DNA from: CADEEN01 sp963816315
GTDB lineage: Bacteria; Pseudomonadota; Gammaproteobacteria; Burkholderiales; Burkholderiaceae_C
NCBI GenBank assembly: GCA_963816315.1
Contig: CAWFJZ010000012.1
Coordinates: 1 to 64,000, forward strand
Length of the DNA stretch: 64,000 bases
Direction: 5' to 3'
A program made the position numbers and the translations under genes. Below are positions 25,522 to 34,546 of the stretch, piece after piece (positions within the stretch are counted from its first letter, which is position 1; each line of letters begins with the position of its first letter). The notes below the pieces were generated by a model. The model had not been told where the DNA came from. It did no database searches and worked only from the letters and a program-made list of their open reading frames with translations.

Positions 25522-26270
25522 AGACGCGGCGATGGGTGCTCGCAGCACTATGGGCGCTGGCCCTTTCTGCCTGCACGATGCCGAAGACGCCGCCAGACAA
25601 GCCGCCGCCCACCAAAGGCTTTCCGGGCGTTGGGCAGATCCACGACAGCGTTTACCGCGCCCTCGGGCGCGGCGAGCCGCCGCCGGCCGGCTACGGGCTC
25701 TACACCGTCTTGCTGACACGCACGGCAAACCGCAACTCGGTGCGGCTGCTCTCGGAACTCTTCGCTCTGAACAGCAGCGCCGACGATGCCGCGATGGCAC
25801 GCGAGAACCTGAACCTGATCGCGATCCCCGTGAAGAACTCCGCCGAGGCCACGCCGGCGATGACTGCCGCGCGCGAGTCGCCTGAGCCGAGCGCGAGCGC
25901 GGTGTTGAACAAGTTCTACGACTTCGGACAAGCCGCGCTCTTGCTCAGCCGCGTCTGCCGCCCCGAGCAGGGCGCCGCGGTGATGAAGGTTTGCGGCTCC
26001 ACCATGACGGACGGGCCCCTGCTCGTCACCGGCCAGCGCCCGTTCGACCCCGCTGCGGCACCCGGCCAGCGGCTGCTGATCGTCAACCTCGGCACCGCAT
26101 CGCCGGGCGCGGTCGGCGAGATCGTTGCGGCTTACCGGCGCCAGATCCAGCGCAAGGACTTCACCGATCCCGACCCCACCGACGGCTGGAGGCTGGCAGT
26201 GCTCAACGTCGCGCTCGATGCGGCGCAGTTGCTGCCGGGCATCAGCAAGATCACCACCGGCGGCAAGTGA
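25518..26270 (+). CDS. Putative lipoprotein, unknown
   Basis: The product is 250 residues from GTG 25518. The signal peptide ends in LALSAC (lipobox). The mature protein has IHDSVYRALGRGEPPPAGYGLYTVLLTR and helical segments, and a second half with MTDGPLLVTGQRPFDPAAAPGQRLLIVNLG. No enzymatic motif is visible. It is co-translated with the small membrane protein at 25306, and its end nearly touches the convergent modA. Confidence 0.65.
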   Translation: MKTRRWVLAALWALALSACTMPKTPPDKPPPTKGFPGVGQIHDSVYRALGRGEPPPAGYGLYTVLLTRTANRNSVRLLSELFALNSSADDAAMARENLNLIAIPVKNSAEATPAMTAARESPEPSASAVLNKFYDFGQAALLLSRVCRPEQGAAVMKVCGSTMTDGPLLVTGQRPFDPAAAPGQRLLIVNLGTASPGAVGEIVAAYRRQIQRKDFTDPDPTDGWRLAVLNVALDAAQLLPGISKITTGGK

Positions 26271-26272
26271 TT

Positions 26273-27079
26273 TCAGCGCGGCGCGAGGAAACCGGCTTCG
26301 GCCAGCCGGCGCTGACCGGCCGCGCCGAGAATGAACTCGACGAATCGCTGCGCCAGCGGTGCAGCGGACTGCATGACGGCCAGTCCGTAGCCCGCAGAGA
26401 CGTTGATCGCCTCGGGCACCGGCAGCGTTTGCAACTGCGGCACTTCCTTGCGCGCGATCGCGGCATTGGTGCAATAGGTGATGAACACGTCTGCTTGGCC
26501 GCTGCTCATCAGCGCGCCGTAGAGGTTGCGGTCGGCGGGCGGCGGCGGCGAGCTGGGGCCGCCGGTCAACTGCAATGCCTTGCGCTTCAAGCGCTCGGCG
26601 GCGCCGACGACACCGCTGTTCTCGATGCGCTCGAACATCTCGAACGCGTAGTCGCCCGACGGGTCGGCCTTTGGTGTCGAGATGCCGATCTTGACGTCGG
26701 CATCGAGCAGGCGCTCGGCCAGCGACTTGCCGCGCAGCTCGAAGCCCGGCGCGGCGAGTGCACACAGCGCGTTGCGTGCGAAGGCCTGCACCGGCCTGGC
26801 CTTGCCGGCGTCGGCCAGCGCGCGCGGGTGGTCCATGTTGGCTGAAGCGAAGACGTCGGCTTGTTCGCCGCTTTGCAGCCGATCGCGCAACAAACCCGAG
26901 GCGCCGAAGACGAAGTTCACCTTGACGCCGCCCGCCGACGCTTCGAAGTCCTGGCCGATCTGCGTCAGTGCGCCGCGCAGGCTGCCGGCGGCATAGACCG
27001 TCAGCGCGTTGGCTTGTGCACTCACCATGGCGGGCAACGCCGTCACCAGCGCCGCTTGCAATGCATGGCGGCGTTTCAC
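26273..27079 (-). CDS. modA: Molybdate-type ABC substrate-binding protein
   Basis: The product is 268 residues from GTG 27079, which overlaps the tupA stop (GTGA). A signal peptide (about 1-25) is followed by the ModA-like type-II binding-protein fold (LTVYAAGSLRGALTQIGQDF, VNFVFGASGLLRDRLQSGEQADVFASAN). The second lobe carries GISTPKADPSGDYAFEMF and ADVFITYCTNA. Molybdate binding fits the family, but relatives bind other oxyanions. No permease or ATPase gene is adjacent, so these must lie elsewhere. Confidence 0.8.
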   Translation of the reverse strand: MKRRHALQAALVTALPAMVSAQANALTVYAAGSLRGALTQIGQDFEASAGGVKVNFVFGASGLLRDRLQSGEQADVFASANMDHPRALADAGKARPVQAFARNALCALAAPGFELRGKSLAERLLDADVKIGISTPKADPSGDYAFEMFERIENSGVVGAAERLKRKALQLTGGPSSPPPPADRNLYGALMSSGQADVFITYCTNAAIARKEVPQLQTLPVPEAINVSAGYGLAVMQSAAPLAQRFVEFILGAAGQRRLAEAGFLAPR

Positions 27080-27888
27080 GGTTTGGCGTTGGCGAAGAAC
27101 AGTTGCTCGCCTTCGATCTTGTAGGCCGCGATCGCCGCCTGGCCCTTCGGCGAGACCAGCCAATCGACGAAGGCTTGCGCGAGTTCTTTCTTCACGTGCG
27201 CATGCTTCTCGGGGTTGACCACCATCACGCCGTACTGGTTGAACAGCCGCTTGTCGCCCTCGACGAGCACCGTCAGATCGGCGCGGTTCTTGAACGCCAG
27301 CCAGGTGCCGCGATCGGCCAGCACGTAGCCGTTGCTTTGCACCGCCAGATTCAACGCCGGGCCCATGCCGCAGCCGCATTCCTTGTAGCCGGCCGGCTTG
27401 GCGGCGGCGACGTCGATGTTGGCCGCCTTCCAGTAGCGCAGCTCCGCGGCATGCGTGCCGCTCTTGTCGCCGCGCGAGATGAAGGACTGCTGCGATGCGC
27501 CGAGCTTGGTCAGCGCGACGTTGATGTCGCCGCCCTTCACTCCCGCTGGGTCGGCCTTGGGGCCGATCAGCACGAAATCGTTGTACATCACCGGCAGGCG
27601 CTTGACGCCGAAGCCCTCGGCGACGAATTTTTCTTCGGCCGCGGTGTCGTGCACGAAGACCACGTCGGCGTCGCCGCGGCGGCCCATGTCGAGCGCCTGG
27701 CCGGTGCCGACCGCCACCACGCGCACGTCGATGCCGCTGTCCTTCTTGAACGCCGGCAGCAGGTGGCCGAACAGGCCCGATTGCTCGGTGGAGGTGGTCG
27801 AGGCGACGACGATGGACTTGTCCTGGGCCTGGGCTGAAACGAGGGCGAAGGCAGCCAGCATGAAGCAGACAATGCGGCGGTGGGTCAT
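27076..27888 (-). CDS. tupA: Tungstate-type ABC substrate-binding protein
   Basis: The product is 270 residues with a signal peptide (about 1-21, ending SAQAQ). The TupA oxyanion-site motif appears at the start of the mature protein (VVASTTSTEQSGLF), with further anion-contact segments (GTGQALDMGRRGDADVVFVHD, SRGDKSGTHAAELRYWK). It binds tungstate in characterised relatives. It is the first gene of a two-gene unit with modA, opposite the xdhC-type gene. Both genes point to a Mo/W enzyme need in this organism. Confidence 0.85.
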   Translation of the reverse strand: MTHRRIVCFMLAAFALVSAQAQDKSIVVASTTSTEQSGLFGHLLPAFKKDSGIDVRVVAVGTGQALDMGRRGDADVVFVHDTAAEEKFVAEGFGVKRLPVMYNDFVLIGPKADPAGVKGGDINVALTKLGASQQSFISRGDKSGTHAAELRYWKAANIDVAAAKPAGYKECGCGMGPALNLAVQSNGYVLADRGTWLAFKNRADLTVLVEGDKRLFNQYGVMVVNPEKHAHVKKELAQAFVDWLVSPKGQAAIAAYKIEGEQLFFANAKP

Positions 27889-27973
27889 GATGGTGGCGCG
27901 TTGTGAAGACCCGCATTGTGGGCAGCATCAGCGCGCGAATGCGATATGAACAGGACGGCATAGCGGACCAGCG

Positions 27974-28969
27974 ATGGACAGCCTCGATCTTCAGGTGCTC
28001 AGTCAGGCGCGCGATTGGAAACACAACGGCCACGATGTGTGGCTCGTCACCGTGATCGAAACCTGGGGCAGTGCGCCGCGCCCGCCCGGCGCGCTGCTGG
28101 CGATGCGCGGCGATGGCCTCGTCGTCGGCTCGGTGTCGGGTGGCTGTGTCGAAGACGATCTGATCGAGCGCGTGCGCCACGGCGAGCGCGTGGCGACGCC
28201 GTCACTCGTCACCTACGGCGTGACGAAAGAAGAGGCCGCACGATTCGGCCTGCCCTGCGGCGGCAACCTGCGCCTGGTGCAGGAGCCGCTGACGGATGCA
28301 GGTTGGATCGACGACGTGTTGCGCCGCACGGCCGCGCACGAGCTCGTCGCACGCAAGCTCGACCTGAAGAGCGGCCGCGTCAGCATCGAGCCCGCCATGC
28401 GCGGCGAACAGTTCGCGTTCGACGGTCAATCGCTGCGCGCACTGTTCGGCCCGCGCTGGCGCATGCTGATCATCGGCGCCGGCCAGCTCTCGCGCGTGCT
28501 CGCGCAGATGGCGCTGGCGCTGGACTTCGAGGTCATCTGCTGCGACCCGCGCGAGGAGTACCACCTGACGTGGGACATCGAAGGCACGACGTTTTCCAAA
28601 GCGATGCCCGATGACCTGGTGACCGAGCTGCAGCTCGACCCGCACAGCGCGGTGGTCGCCGTGACACACGACCCGAAGCTCGACGACCTGGCCTTGCTCG
28701 AAGCGCTGAAGTCGCCGGCGTTCTACGTCGGCGCGCTCGGCTCGCGCAGCAACACCGCCGCGCGCCGCGAACGCCTGGCGCTGTTCGATCTGAGCGCCGA
28801 CGAGATCGACCGCCTGCACGGCCCGATCGGCCTGCACCTGGGCAGCAAAACGCCGGCGGAGATCGCGGTGTCGATCCTGGCCGAGGTGATTGCGGTGCGT
28901 CACGGCGTCGGCCTGGCGCAAAAGAAGGCCGGCAGCTTGCTTCCGGCCACCTCGGCCCCAAGTTCCTAG
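27974..28969 (+). CDS. XdhC-family protein (molybdenum hydroxylase maturation)
   Basis: The product is 331 residues. The N-terminal XdhC domain (WLVTVIETWGSAPRPPGALL, GSVSGGCVEDDLIERV, FGLPCGGNLRL) is followed by a Rossmann domain (MLIIGAGQLSRVLAQMA) and the conserved YVGALGSRSNTAARRERL segment. XdhC binds and sulfurates the Mo cofactor before insertion into xanthine-dehydrogenase-type enzymes. No xdhA/B genes are in the window. It faces tupA-modA, consistent with shared Mo/W physiology. Confidence 0.88.
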   Translation: MDSLDLQVLSQARDWKHNGHDVWLVTVIETWGSAPRPPGALLAMRGDGLVVGSVSGGCVEDDLIERVRHGERVATPSLVTYGVTKEEAARFGLPCGGNLRLVQEPLTDAGWIDDVLRRTAAHELVARKLDLKSGRVSIEPAMRGEQFAFDGQSLRALFGPRWRMLIIGAGQLSRVLAQMALALDFEVICCDPREEYHLTWDIEGTTFSKAMPDDLVTELQLDPHSAVVAVTHDPKLDDLALLEALKSPAFYVGALGSRSNTAARRERLALFDLSADEIDRLHGPIGLHLGSKTPAEIAVSILAEVIAVRHGVGLAQKKAGSLLPATSAPSS

Positions 28970-29002
28970 AATCGCTCTTCGATTCTGGAACAAGGCCGCA
29001 TC

Positions 29003-30298
29003 ATGGTTCCGCACCTCATCACCGCCCTGACCGGCCCGATCAACGAACTCGAAGCACGCATGCTGGAGAGCATGCCGGCCATCGAGCGCTGGTTCCGCCT
29101 CGAATGGATGGAGCACACGCCGCCGTTCTATTCTTCGGTGGACGTGCGCAACGCCGGCTTCAAGCTGGCGCCGGTCGATACCAACCTGTTTCCCGGCGGC
29201 TGGAACAACCTGACGCCGGAGATGCTGCCGCTGGCGGTACAGGCGGCGATGGCGGCGATCGAGAAAATCTGCCCCGAGGCGAAGAACCTGCTGCTGATCC
29301 CGGAGAAGCACACCCGCAACTCGTTCTACCTGACGAACGTGCTGCGCCTGATGCAGATCTTTCATCAGGCCGGGCTCAACGTGCGCCTGGGCTCGCTCGA
29401 CCCCGAAGTGAAAGAGCCGACGGTGCTGACGCTGCCGGAGGGCGAAACGCTGACCATCGAGCCGCTGGTGCGCAGCAAGCACCGCCTGGGCACGAAGGAT
29501 TTCGACCCGTGCACGATCCTGCTCAACAACGATCTGTCGTCGGGCATCCCGAAGGTGCTCGAAGACCTGCACGAGCAGTACCTGCTGCCGCCGCTGCATG
29601 CCGGCTGGGCGGTGCGGCGCAAGACCAATCACTTCCAGAGTTACGAAGAGGTGGCGAAGAAGTTTGCCAAGCTCTTGGGCATGGACCCGTGGCTGATCAA
29701 CCCGATGTTCGGCCAGTGCGGCGAGGTCAACTGGGCCGAAGAGGCCGGCATCGAATGCGTGCAGAGCAACACCGATGCGCTGCTGACGAAGATCCGCCGC
29801 AAGTACAAGGAATACGGCATCAACGAAAAGCCGTTCGTCGTCGTCAAGGCCGACAACGGCACCTACGGCATGGGCATCATGACCGTGCGCGACGCCAAGG
29901 AACTGGACGCCGTCAACCGCAAGACCAAGAACAAGATGAGCGTCATCAAAGATGGCCAGGAGGTGAATCAGGTCATCATCCAGGAAGGCGTGCCGACCTA
30001 CGAGCGCGTCAACGACGCCGTCGCCGAGCCGGTGGTCTATATGCTCGACCGCTACGTCGTCGGCGGCTTCTATCGCGTGCATGCCGAGCGCGGCATCGAC
30101 GAGAACCTGAACGCGCCGGGCGCGGCCTTCGTGCCGTTGGCCTTTGCCGAGAGCACGCATTTGCCGAAGCCGGGCGCGAAACCCGGCGCGAGCGCACCGA
30201 ACCGCTTCTACATGTACGGCGTGATCGGCCGGCTGGCGATGCTCGCGGCGTCGTACGAACTCGAAGCGACCGATCCGGACGCGGAGATCTACGAGTAG
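29003..30298 (+). CDS. gshA: Glutamate-cysteine ligase (proteobacterial GshA type)
   Basis: The 431-residue product catalyses the first step of glutathione synthesis. It belongs to the beta/gamma-proteobacterial GshA family distinct from the E. coli type. Recognisable segments are FPGGWNNLTPEMLPLA, LLIPEKHTRNSFYLTNV, VVVKADNGTYGMGIMTVRDA (ATP-grasp-like glycine-rich part) and DRYVVGGFYRVHAERGIDENLNAPG. It starts 33 bases after xdhC and converges with argE, whose stop it overlaps by 10 bases. Full length. Confidence 0.92.
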   Translation: MVPHLITALTGPINELEARMLESMPAIERWFRLEWMEHTPPFYSSVDVRNAGFKLAPVDTNLFPGGWNNLTPEMLPLAVQAAMAAIEKICPEAKNLLLIPEKHTRNSFYLTNVLRLMQIFHQAGLNVRLGSLDPEVKEPTVLTLPEGETLTIEPLVRSKHRLGTKDFDPCTILLNNDLSSGIPKVLEDLHEQYLLPPLHAGWAVRRKTNHFQSYEEVAKKFAKLLGMDPWLINPMFGQCGEVNWAEEAGIECVQSNTDALLTKIRRKYKEYGINEKPFVVVKADNGTYGMGIMTVRDAKELDAVNRKTKNKMSVIKDGQEVNQVIIQEGVPTYERVNDAVAEPVVYMLDRYVVGGFYRVHAERGIDENLNAPGAAFVPLAFAESTHLPKPGAKPGASAPNRFYMYGVIGRLAMLAASYELEATDPDAEIYE

Positions 30299-31449
30299 CT
30301 GTTCGGCGCTGCCAGCCGCTGCAAGAACGCCTCGCAACGCGCGAGCTGATCGAGGCTGACGAACTCGTCGGGCTGGTGCGCCTGGTCGATGAAGCCGGGG
30401 CCGCAGACCACGGTCGAGATGCCGGCGCGGTGGAAGTGGCCGGCTTCGGTGCCGAAGGCCACCAGCGTCGTGCGTTGCTCGCCGCACAGCGCTTGCGCGA
30501 GTTGCACCGCCTCGTCGCTCTCGCGCGCGAGGAAACTCGGGATCGCACAGATGTCTTCGAAGGCGATGCCGGTGGCCGGATCGACGGCCTTCATCGCCAC
30601 CTCGAGCCGCGCTGCCGCGTCGCGCACGCGCTGCTGCATCGCCAGTGCATCGCTGCCGGGCAGGTTGCGGAACTCGTAGTGGAAGCGGCAGTCCTCGGGC
30701 ACGATGTTGTCCGAGACGCCGCCTTCGATCACGCCGACGCAGGCGGTGGAAAAGGGCACGTCGAAACCTTCATAGCGCTCGCTGCCGTCGCGCCAGGCAT
30801 CGCCCATCGCGGCGATGTGCGAGACCAGCCGCGCGCCGGCTTCGATCGCGTTCACCGCCTTCGGCGTCAGCGACGAATGCGCCGGCTTGCCCTTGACGCA
30901 GCAGCGCCAGCGATAGACGCCCTTGTGCGCGATCGCCGGCACCATGCCCGTGGGCTCGCCGACGATGCACAGTCGCGGCGCGATGTTGGCGTCGCGCAAG
31001 TCGGCGATCAGGTGCTGCACGCCGAAGCAGCCGACCTCTTCGTCGTAGCTGAAGGCGTAGTGGATCGCGTGCGGCAGGTCGGCGGCGAGAAACGCCTGCG
31101 TCTGCGCCACCACCAGACCGATGAAGCCTTTCATATCGGCACTGCCGCGCCCATAGAGCTTGTCGCTTTGCAGCGCCGCGCCGAGCGGATCGCGTGTCCA
31201 TGCCTGGCCGTCCCAGGGCACCGTGTCGGTGTGGCCGGAGAGGATCACGCCGTCGGGCTTGCCGGGGCCGAGGGTGGCGAACAGATTGGCCTTGCGCCGC
31301 TCGCCGTCGAAAGTCAGCCGCAGCGGCACACCGAGCGTGCGCAGATGGTCGGCAATGCACTCGATCAGCGGCAGGTTCGACTCGCGGCTGACGGTGTTGA
31401 TGCGCACCAGGCGCTGCGCCCAATCGAGGGCCGGAGCAGACAAGTCCAT
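30289..31449 (-). CDS. argE: Acetylornithine deacetylase
   Basis: The product is a 386-residue M20-family metallohydrolase. Metal-site motifs are GVILSGHTDTVPWDG (His, Asp), YGRGSADMKGFIG (bridging Asp), FSYDEEVGC (catalytic and metal Glu), IVGEPTG and the C-terminal GFIDQAHQPDEFVSL (His). The length and motifs match ArgE, which removes acetate from N-acetylornithine in arginine synthesis, although DapE-like relatives act on related substrates. It stands alone, just upstream of tRNA-Arg on the other strand. Confidence 0.85.
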   Translation of the reverse strand: MDLSAPALDWAQRLVRINTVSRESNLPLIECIADHLRTLGVPLRLTFDGERRKANLFATLGPGKPDGVILSGHTDTVPWDGQAWTRDPLGAALQSDKLYGRGSADMKGFIGLVVAQTQAFLAADLPHAIHYAFSYDEEVGCFGVQHLIADLRDANIAPRLCIVGEPTGMVPAIAHKGVYRWRCCVKGKPAHSSLTPKAVNAIEAGARLVSHIAAMGDAWRDGSERYEGFDVPFSTACVGVIEGGVSDNIVPEDCRFHYEFRNLPGSDALAMQQRVRDAAARLEVAMKAVDPATGIAFEDICAIPSFLARESDEAVQLAQALCGEQRTTLVAFGTEAGHFHRAGISTVVCGPGFIDQAHQPDEFVSLDQLARCEAFLQRLAAPNSYS

Positions 31450-31486
31450 GCCTGCACTTTAGCGGTTGCTATACTCCGTCTCCTGC

Positions 31487-31563
31487 GCGGCTGTAGCTCA
31501 GTTGGATAGAGTACTTGGCTACGAACCAAGGGGTCGTGGGTTCGATTCCTGCCAGCCGCACCA
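31487..31563 (+). tRNA. tRNA-Arg (ACG)
   Basis: The sequence folds as a full cloverleaf. A 7-bp acceptor stem (GCGGCTG/CAGCCGC), a D arm with TAGCTCAGTTGGATAGAGTA, an anticodon stem CTTGG/CCAAG with loop CTACGAA (anticodon ACG), a TTCGATT T loop and an encoded CCA end are visible. ACG is read as ICG after A34 deamination, decoding CGU/CGC/CGA. A strong terminator follows at 31582. Confidence 0.98.
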
Positions 31564-31581
31564 GAATTTCGGTTCTAGAAC

Positions 31582-31617
31582 AACGCCTCAGAGGTTTGCG
31601 CCTTTGAGGCGTTTTTC
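31582..31617 (+). terminator. Intrinsic terminator after tRNA-Arg
   Basis: The 9-bp perfect stem AACGCCTCA/TGAGGCGTT has a 14-base loop and is followed directly by a T run (GTTTTTC). It is 19 bases after the tRNA CCA end and also faces the end of the convergent LysR gene. Confidence 0.9.
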
Positions 31618-31629
31618 TTGCCGCGCCTT

Positions 31630-32628
31630 TCAGCTCGGCGCGCCGGCCTTTCGTGAAGCCCGCGCGGCGCGGGCGCGGATCGCCGGCCCCGGAATCGCTT
31701 CGCGCGCTTCGAGCAGTTGATTGATCTTGCCCTGCCCGCGCAGGCGCAGAAAGCGCTCGAAGGCGAGTGCCACCTGCGGCATCTTCTTCGACGGCGCGTG
31801 GGCGACGAACCACTCGCGCTCGATCGTGTTGCGCGGCATCGGCAGCAGCGCCAACAGGCCGGCCTTCATCTCGAGAATGCAGGTGTGCAGCGACAGGTAG
31901 GCCGGCCCGAAGCCGGCGATGCACATCTGCTTGATGGCCTCGTTGCTCGACAGCTCGGAGCCGATGCGCAGGTTCAGCCCCGCTTCCTTGAACAGCCGAG
32001 TCAACGTGGCCCGCGAGCCCGAACCGCGCTCGCGCACGAGCAGGTTCGACTCGGCGAGCTTGGCCATCGTCAGCTTGCGCTCGGCCATCAGCGGGTGCTG
32101 CGGCGCAGCCAGAAAACCCATCGGGTTCATCGCAAAGCGCGTCGCCGTCGGCTTGAGTTCTTCGGTCGGGTTGCCCATCACCGCGACGTCGATCTCTTCG
32201 GTGGCCAGGCTGCGCAGGATCTCTTCGCGGTTGCCGGTGATCAGCTTGACTTTGGCTTTCGGGTTTTCATTCAGGAAGGCGACGAGCAGGCTCGGCAGCC
32301 AGTATTCGGTGGTGGCCACCGCGCCGATGCGCAGCGTGCCGGAGAAGGCGCCGAGAAAGGTGTCCATGCTGTCGCCCATCTCGTTCCACAGCGCCGTCAC
32401 GCGTTCGGCGTAGGCCAGCAGCAGCTCGCCGGCTTCGGTCAGGCGCACGCCGCGGCCGGTGCGCACCAGCAGCGGCGTGCCCACCGTCGATTCGATCGTG
32501 CCGACCTGGATCGACACCGCCGATTGCGTCAGGTGCAATTCGGTGGCGGCCTTGGAGATGCTGCCCAGCCGCGCCACGGTGTGGAACGCGTTCAGTTGCT
32601 TCAGCGTGGCGACCTTGGCGAGCGGCAT
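31630..32628 (-). CDS. LysR-family regulator, CbbR-like
   Basis: The product is 332 residues. The helix-turn-helix region (LKQLNAFHTVARLGSISKAATELHLTQSAVSIQ) and effector domain (LRIGAVATTEYWLPSLLVAFL, EEIDVAVMGNP, FAMNPMGFLAAPQHPL, GFGPAYLSLHTC) resemble the CbbR branch that controls autotrophy and lithotrophy genes. It is divergent from the phosphoesterase-cytochrome-soxYZ-HiPIP-pufC cluster, with about 385 bases between, and is the natural candidate regulator of it. The C-terminus has a basic Ala/Arg-rich tail. The CbbR assignment is by sequence resemblance only. Confidence 0.8.
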   Translation of the reverse strand: MPLAKVATLKQLNAFHTVARLGSISKAATELHLTQSAVSIQVGTIESTVGTPLLVRTGRGVRLTEAGELLLAYAERVTALWNEMGDSMDTFLGAFSGTLRIGAVATTEYWLPSLLVAFLNENPKAKVKLITGNREEILRSLATEEIDVAVMGNPTEELKPTATRFAMNPMGFLAAPQHPLMAERKLTMAKLAESNLLVRERGSGSRATLTRLFKEAGLNLRIGSELSSNEAIKQMCIAGFGPAYLSLHTCILEMKAGLLALLPMPRNTIEREWFVAHAPSKKMPQVALAFERFLRLRGQGKINQLLEAREAIPGPAIRARAARASRKAGAPS

Positions 32629-32780
32629 GCGCTGATATTAGTCAAGACCAATAGCAGCGTCAAAATTTTCAACTTTCCATTCGCCGATGTTGTCCTTACA
32701 TTGGCGTTGCCGATGCACGAGCTGCGGCGACAAAGCAAACGGCCCGCAAGCAGCACCGACGAGCCAGGAGACACCGGAGC

Positions 32781-32876
32781 ATGAGCAGTACCACGATGCA
32801 CCCATCCGCGAGCGCGCCGCACGGCGCCCGACCTCACGCGTCGAAGACGAGGCCTCTGCGGCCTGCGACCGGCTAG
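32781..32876 (+). CDS. Possible 31-residue leader or truncated reading frame
   Basis: ATG 32781 is preceded by CAGGAGACACCGGAGC, a good ribosome site, and opens a 31-codon frame ending at TAG 32874-32876. The product is Ser/Pro/His/Arg rich with no hydrophobic core. It sits between the divergent LysR promoter region and the first gene of the redox cluster. It may be a leader peptide, or the beginning of a gene that has been lost. It could also be chance, and nothing supports a function. Confidence 0.3.
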   Translation: MSSTTMHPSASAPHGARPHASKTRPLRPATG

Positions 32877-33013
32877 TCCCGTCGCCCTGTTCGGCCCGCG
32901 AGGTCGAACCCCCTTTTTCTTTCTCCCCGGCCCGCAAGGCCGGTGGGTTGATTCGTCCCTGTCGCGGTGACCAGCCGCGACACGCCCTCACTTTTTCTGA
33001 TGGAGCAATCACG

Positions 33014-34019
33014 ATGTCGCAACCGATCGATCAAGGTAGAAGGCAACTGCTGGCGCTTACCGGCCAGGCCGGTTTGACCACGCTGACGGCGCAGGCCATC
33101 GGCGTCAATCTCGGGCTCGTCGGCGTGGGGCAAGCGGCGCAGGTGTCGCCGTTCAACTTCGCCATCATTGCCGACCCGCACCTCTACAGCCCCAAGGACC
33201 ATGTCTTCGACAAGCAGCTCGAAGATGCGGTCAGCCAAGTCAACGCGCTGCCCAAGCAGCCCGACTTCGTGATGGTCATGGGCGACATCGCGCACCACGG
33301 CGAGCAGGACCAGATGGACAAGGGCAAGCGCATCCTGTCCAAGCTGAAGGCGCCCATCCGCTCGATCCCCGGCGAGCACGACTGGTACCTCGACATGGGC
33401 GCGGCCTGGCGCGGCGCCTTCGGCGACGACACCTGGTCGTTCGACCACAAGGGCGTGCACTTCATCGGCATGAACTCGATCCTCGTGCCCGACTTCTGGA
33501 CCGAGGCCAAGCCTGACACCAGCGCAGCGCCGAGACTGGTTCATGCCGCTGAACAGTCCGGTGCCGGGCGTGTGGGGCTGCGGCGAGAAGGCCGTGGCTT
33601 GGCTGGCCAAGGACGTGGCGAAGGTTCCTGCGTCAACGCCGGTGGTGATCTTCACGCACTCGCCGCTGTGGGACTACTACCCGCGCTGGAACTTCCAGGT
33701 CTCGGACGGCAAGGAGATCCGCAAGATCCTCGGCAAGTTCTCCGCCGTCACCGCGTTCCACGGCCATGTGCACCACACCGTGTACAACAAGATCGGCAAC
33801 CTGACGTCGATCGGCACGATGAGCACATCGTGGCCGTGGCCGTATCCGCCGATCAAGCTGCCGCACCCCGAGTACCAGCAGAACCGCGCCGATCCGGCCA
33901 ACACGTCCGACGGCATGGGCAGCGCGTCGATCAGCATGGAAGGCGGCAAGGCGTTCGTGCAGTACCAACCGTTCGCCGATTCGCTGCCGTCGAAACTGAA
34001 GAACGGTTTCAAGGCATAG
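33014..34019 (+). CDS. Tat-exported calcineurin-like metallophosphoesterase, one frameshift
   Basis: ATG 33014 gives an N-terminus with GRRQLLALTGQAGLTTL, a Tat-like signal. All calcineurin-like metal motifs are present: ADPHLY, VMGDIAHHG, GEHDWY (in place of GNHE), FTHSPLWD and FHGHVHH. The frame breaks at 33513. The first frame reads PDFWTEAK then degenerates, and the frame shifted by one base continues LTPAQRRDWFMPLNSP to a stop at 34019. One extra C in AAGCCTG explains it. The restored protein is about 335 residues, much shorter than SoxB, a distant relative. It heads the soxYZ-HiPIP-pufC cluster. Confidence 0.82.
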
Positions 34020-34039
34020 CCACAAGAGGAGACCCGAGC

Positions 34040-34546
34040 ATGCACAACACCCGACTCTTTCGATTTCTGGCGCTGCCGCTGGCCGCCGTCGCAGTTCTGG
34101 CCACCGCAACCGCGGTGACGGCGCGCGAGCCGTTCACCAAGGACGAACTCAAGGCGATGGACGACAAGCTGACGGCCGCGGCCAAGCGCGGCTACGACAT
34201 GTGGTACGGCGCGCGCGCCGACATGGCCAACAACGGCCTGGCCTGCGCCAACTGCCACCCGGATGCCGCGGCGACCAACCCACACACTTTCCCCAAGTTC
34301 ATGCCGCAGACCGACCGCGTGATGGCCTACCGCGAGATGGTCAACTGGTGCATCGAGAACCCGCAGGGCGGCAAGGCGCTGGACGTGAGCAGCGCTGACA
34401 TGGTGGCGCTCGAGGCCTACTCGTACTACCTCTACCGCGGCGTCGCGCTCGACACCGGCCTGCAAACGCGTCAGACCGCCGGCCCGACGCCGAAGAGCGC
34501 GCGCGGCCTGAACGTCAAGGGCACCGGCATTGGTTTCGACAAGTGA
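34040..34546 (+). CDS. Monoheme c-type cytochrome, SoxA-like
   Basis: The product is 168 residues with a signal peptide (about 1-28, ending VTA). One heme site is present (C69-A-N-C72-H73) within NNGLACANCHPDAAATNPHTFPKF. The rest (VMAYREMVNWCIENPQGGKALD, MVALEAYSYYLYRGV) resembles the C-terminal heme domain of SoxA-type cytochromes. A candidate distal Met is in the FMPQTDRVM segment. AGAGGAG precedes ATG 34040. It follows the phosphoesterase by 20 bases and probably carries electrons in the periplasm. Confidence 0.85.
   Translation: MHNTRLFRFLALPLAAVAVLATATAVTAREPFTKDELKAMDDKLTAAAKRGYDMWYGARADMANNGLACANCHPDAAATNPHTFPKFMPQTDRVMAYREMVNWCIENPQGGKALDVSSADMVALEAYSYYLYRGVALDTGLQTRQTAGPTPKSARGLNVKGTGIGFDK

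Noticed and set aside
31630..32628. RuBisCO (cbb) operon control by the LysR gene
   Set aside because: CbbR-like sequence alone is not enough. No cbb genes are in the window, so only the neighbouring redox cluster is proposed as target.
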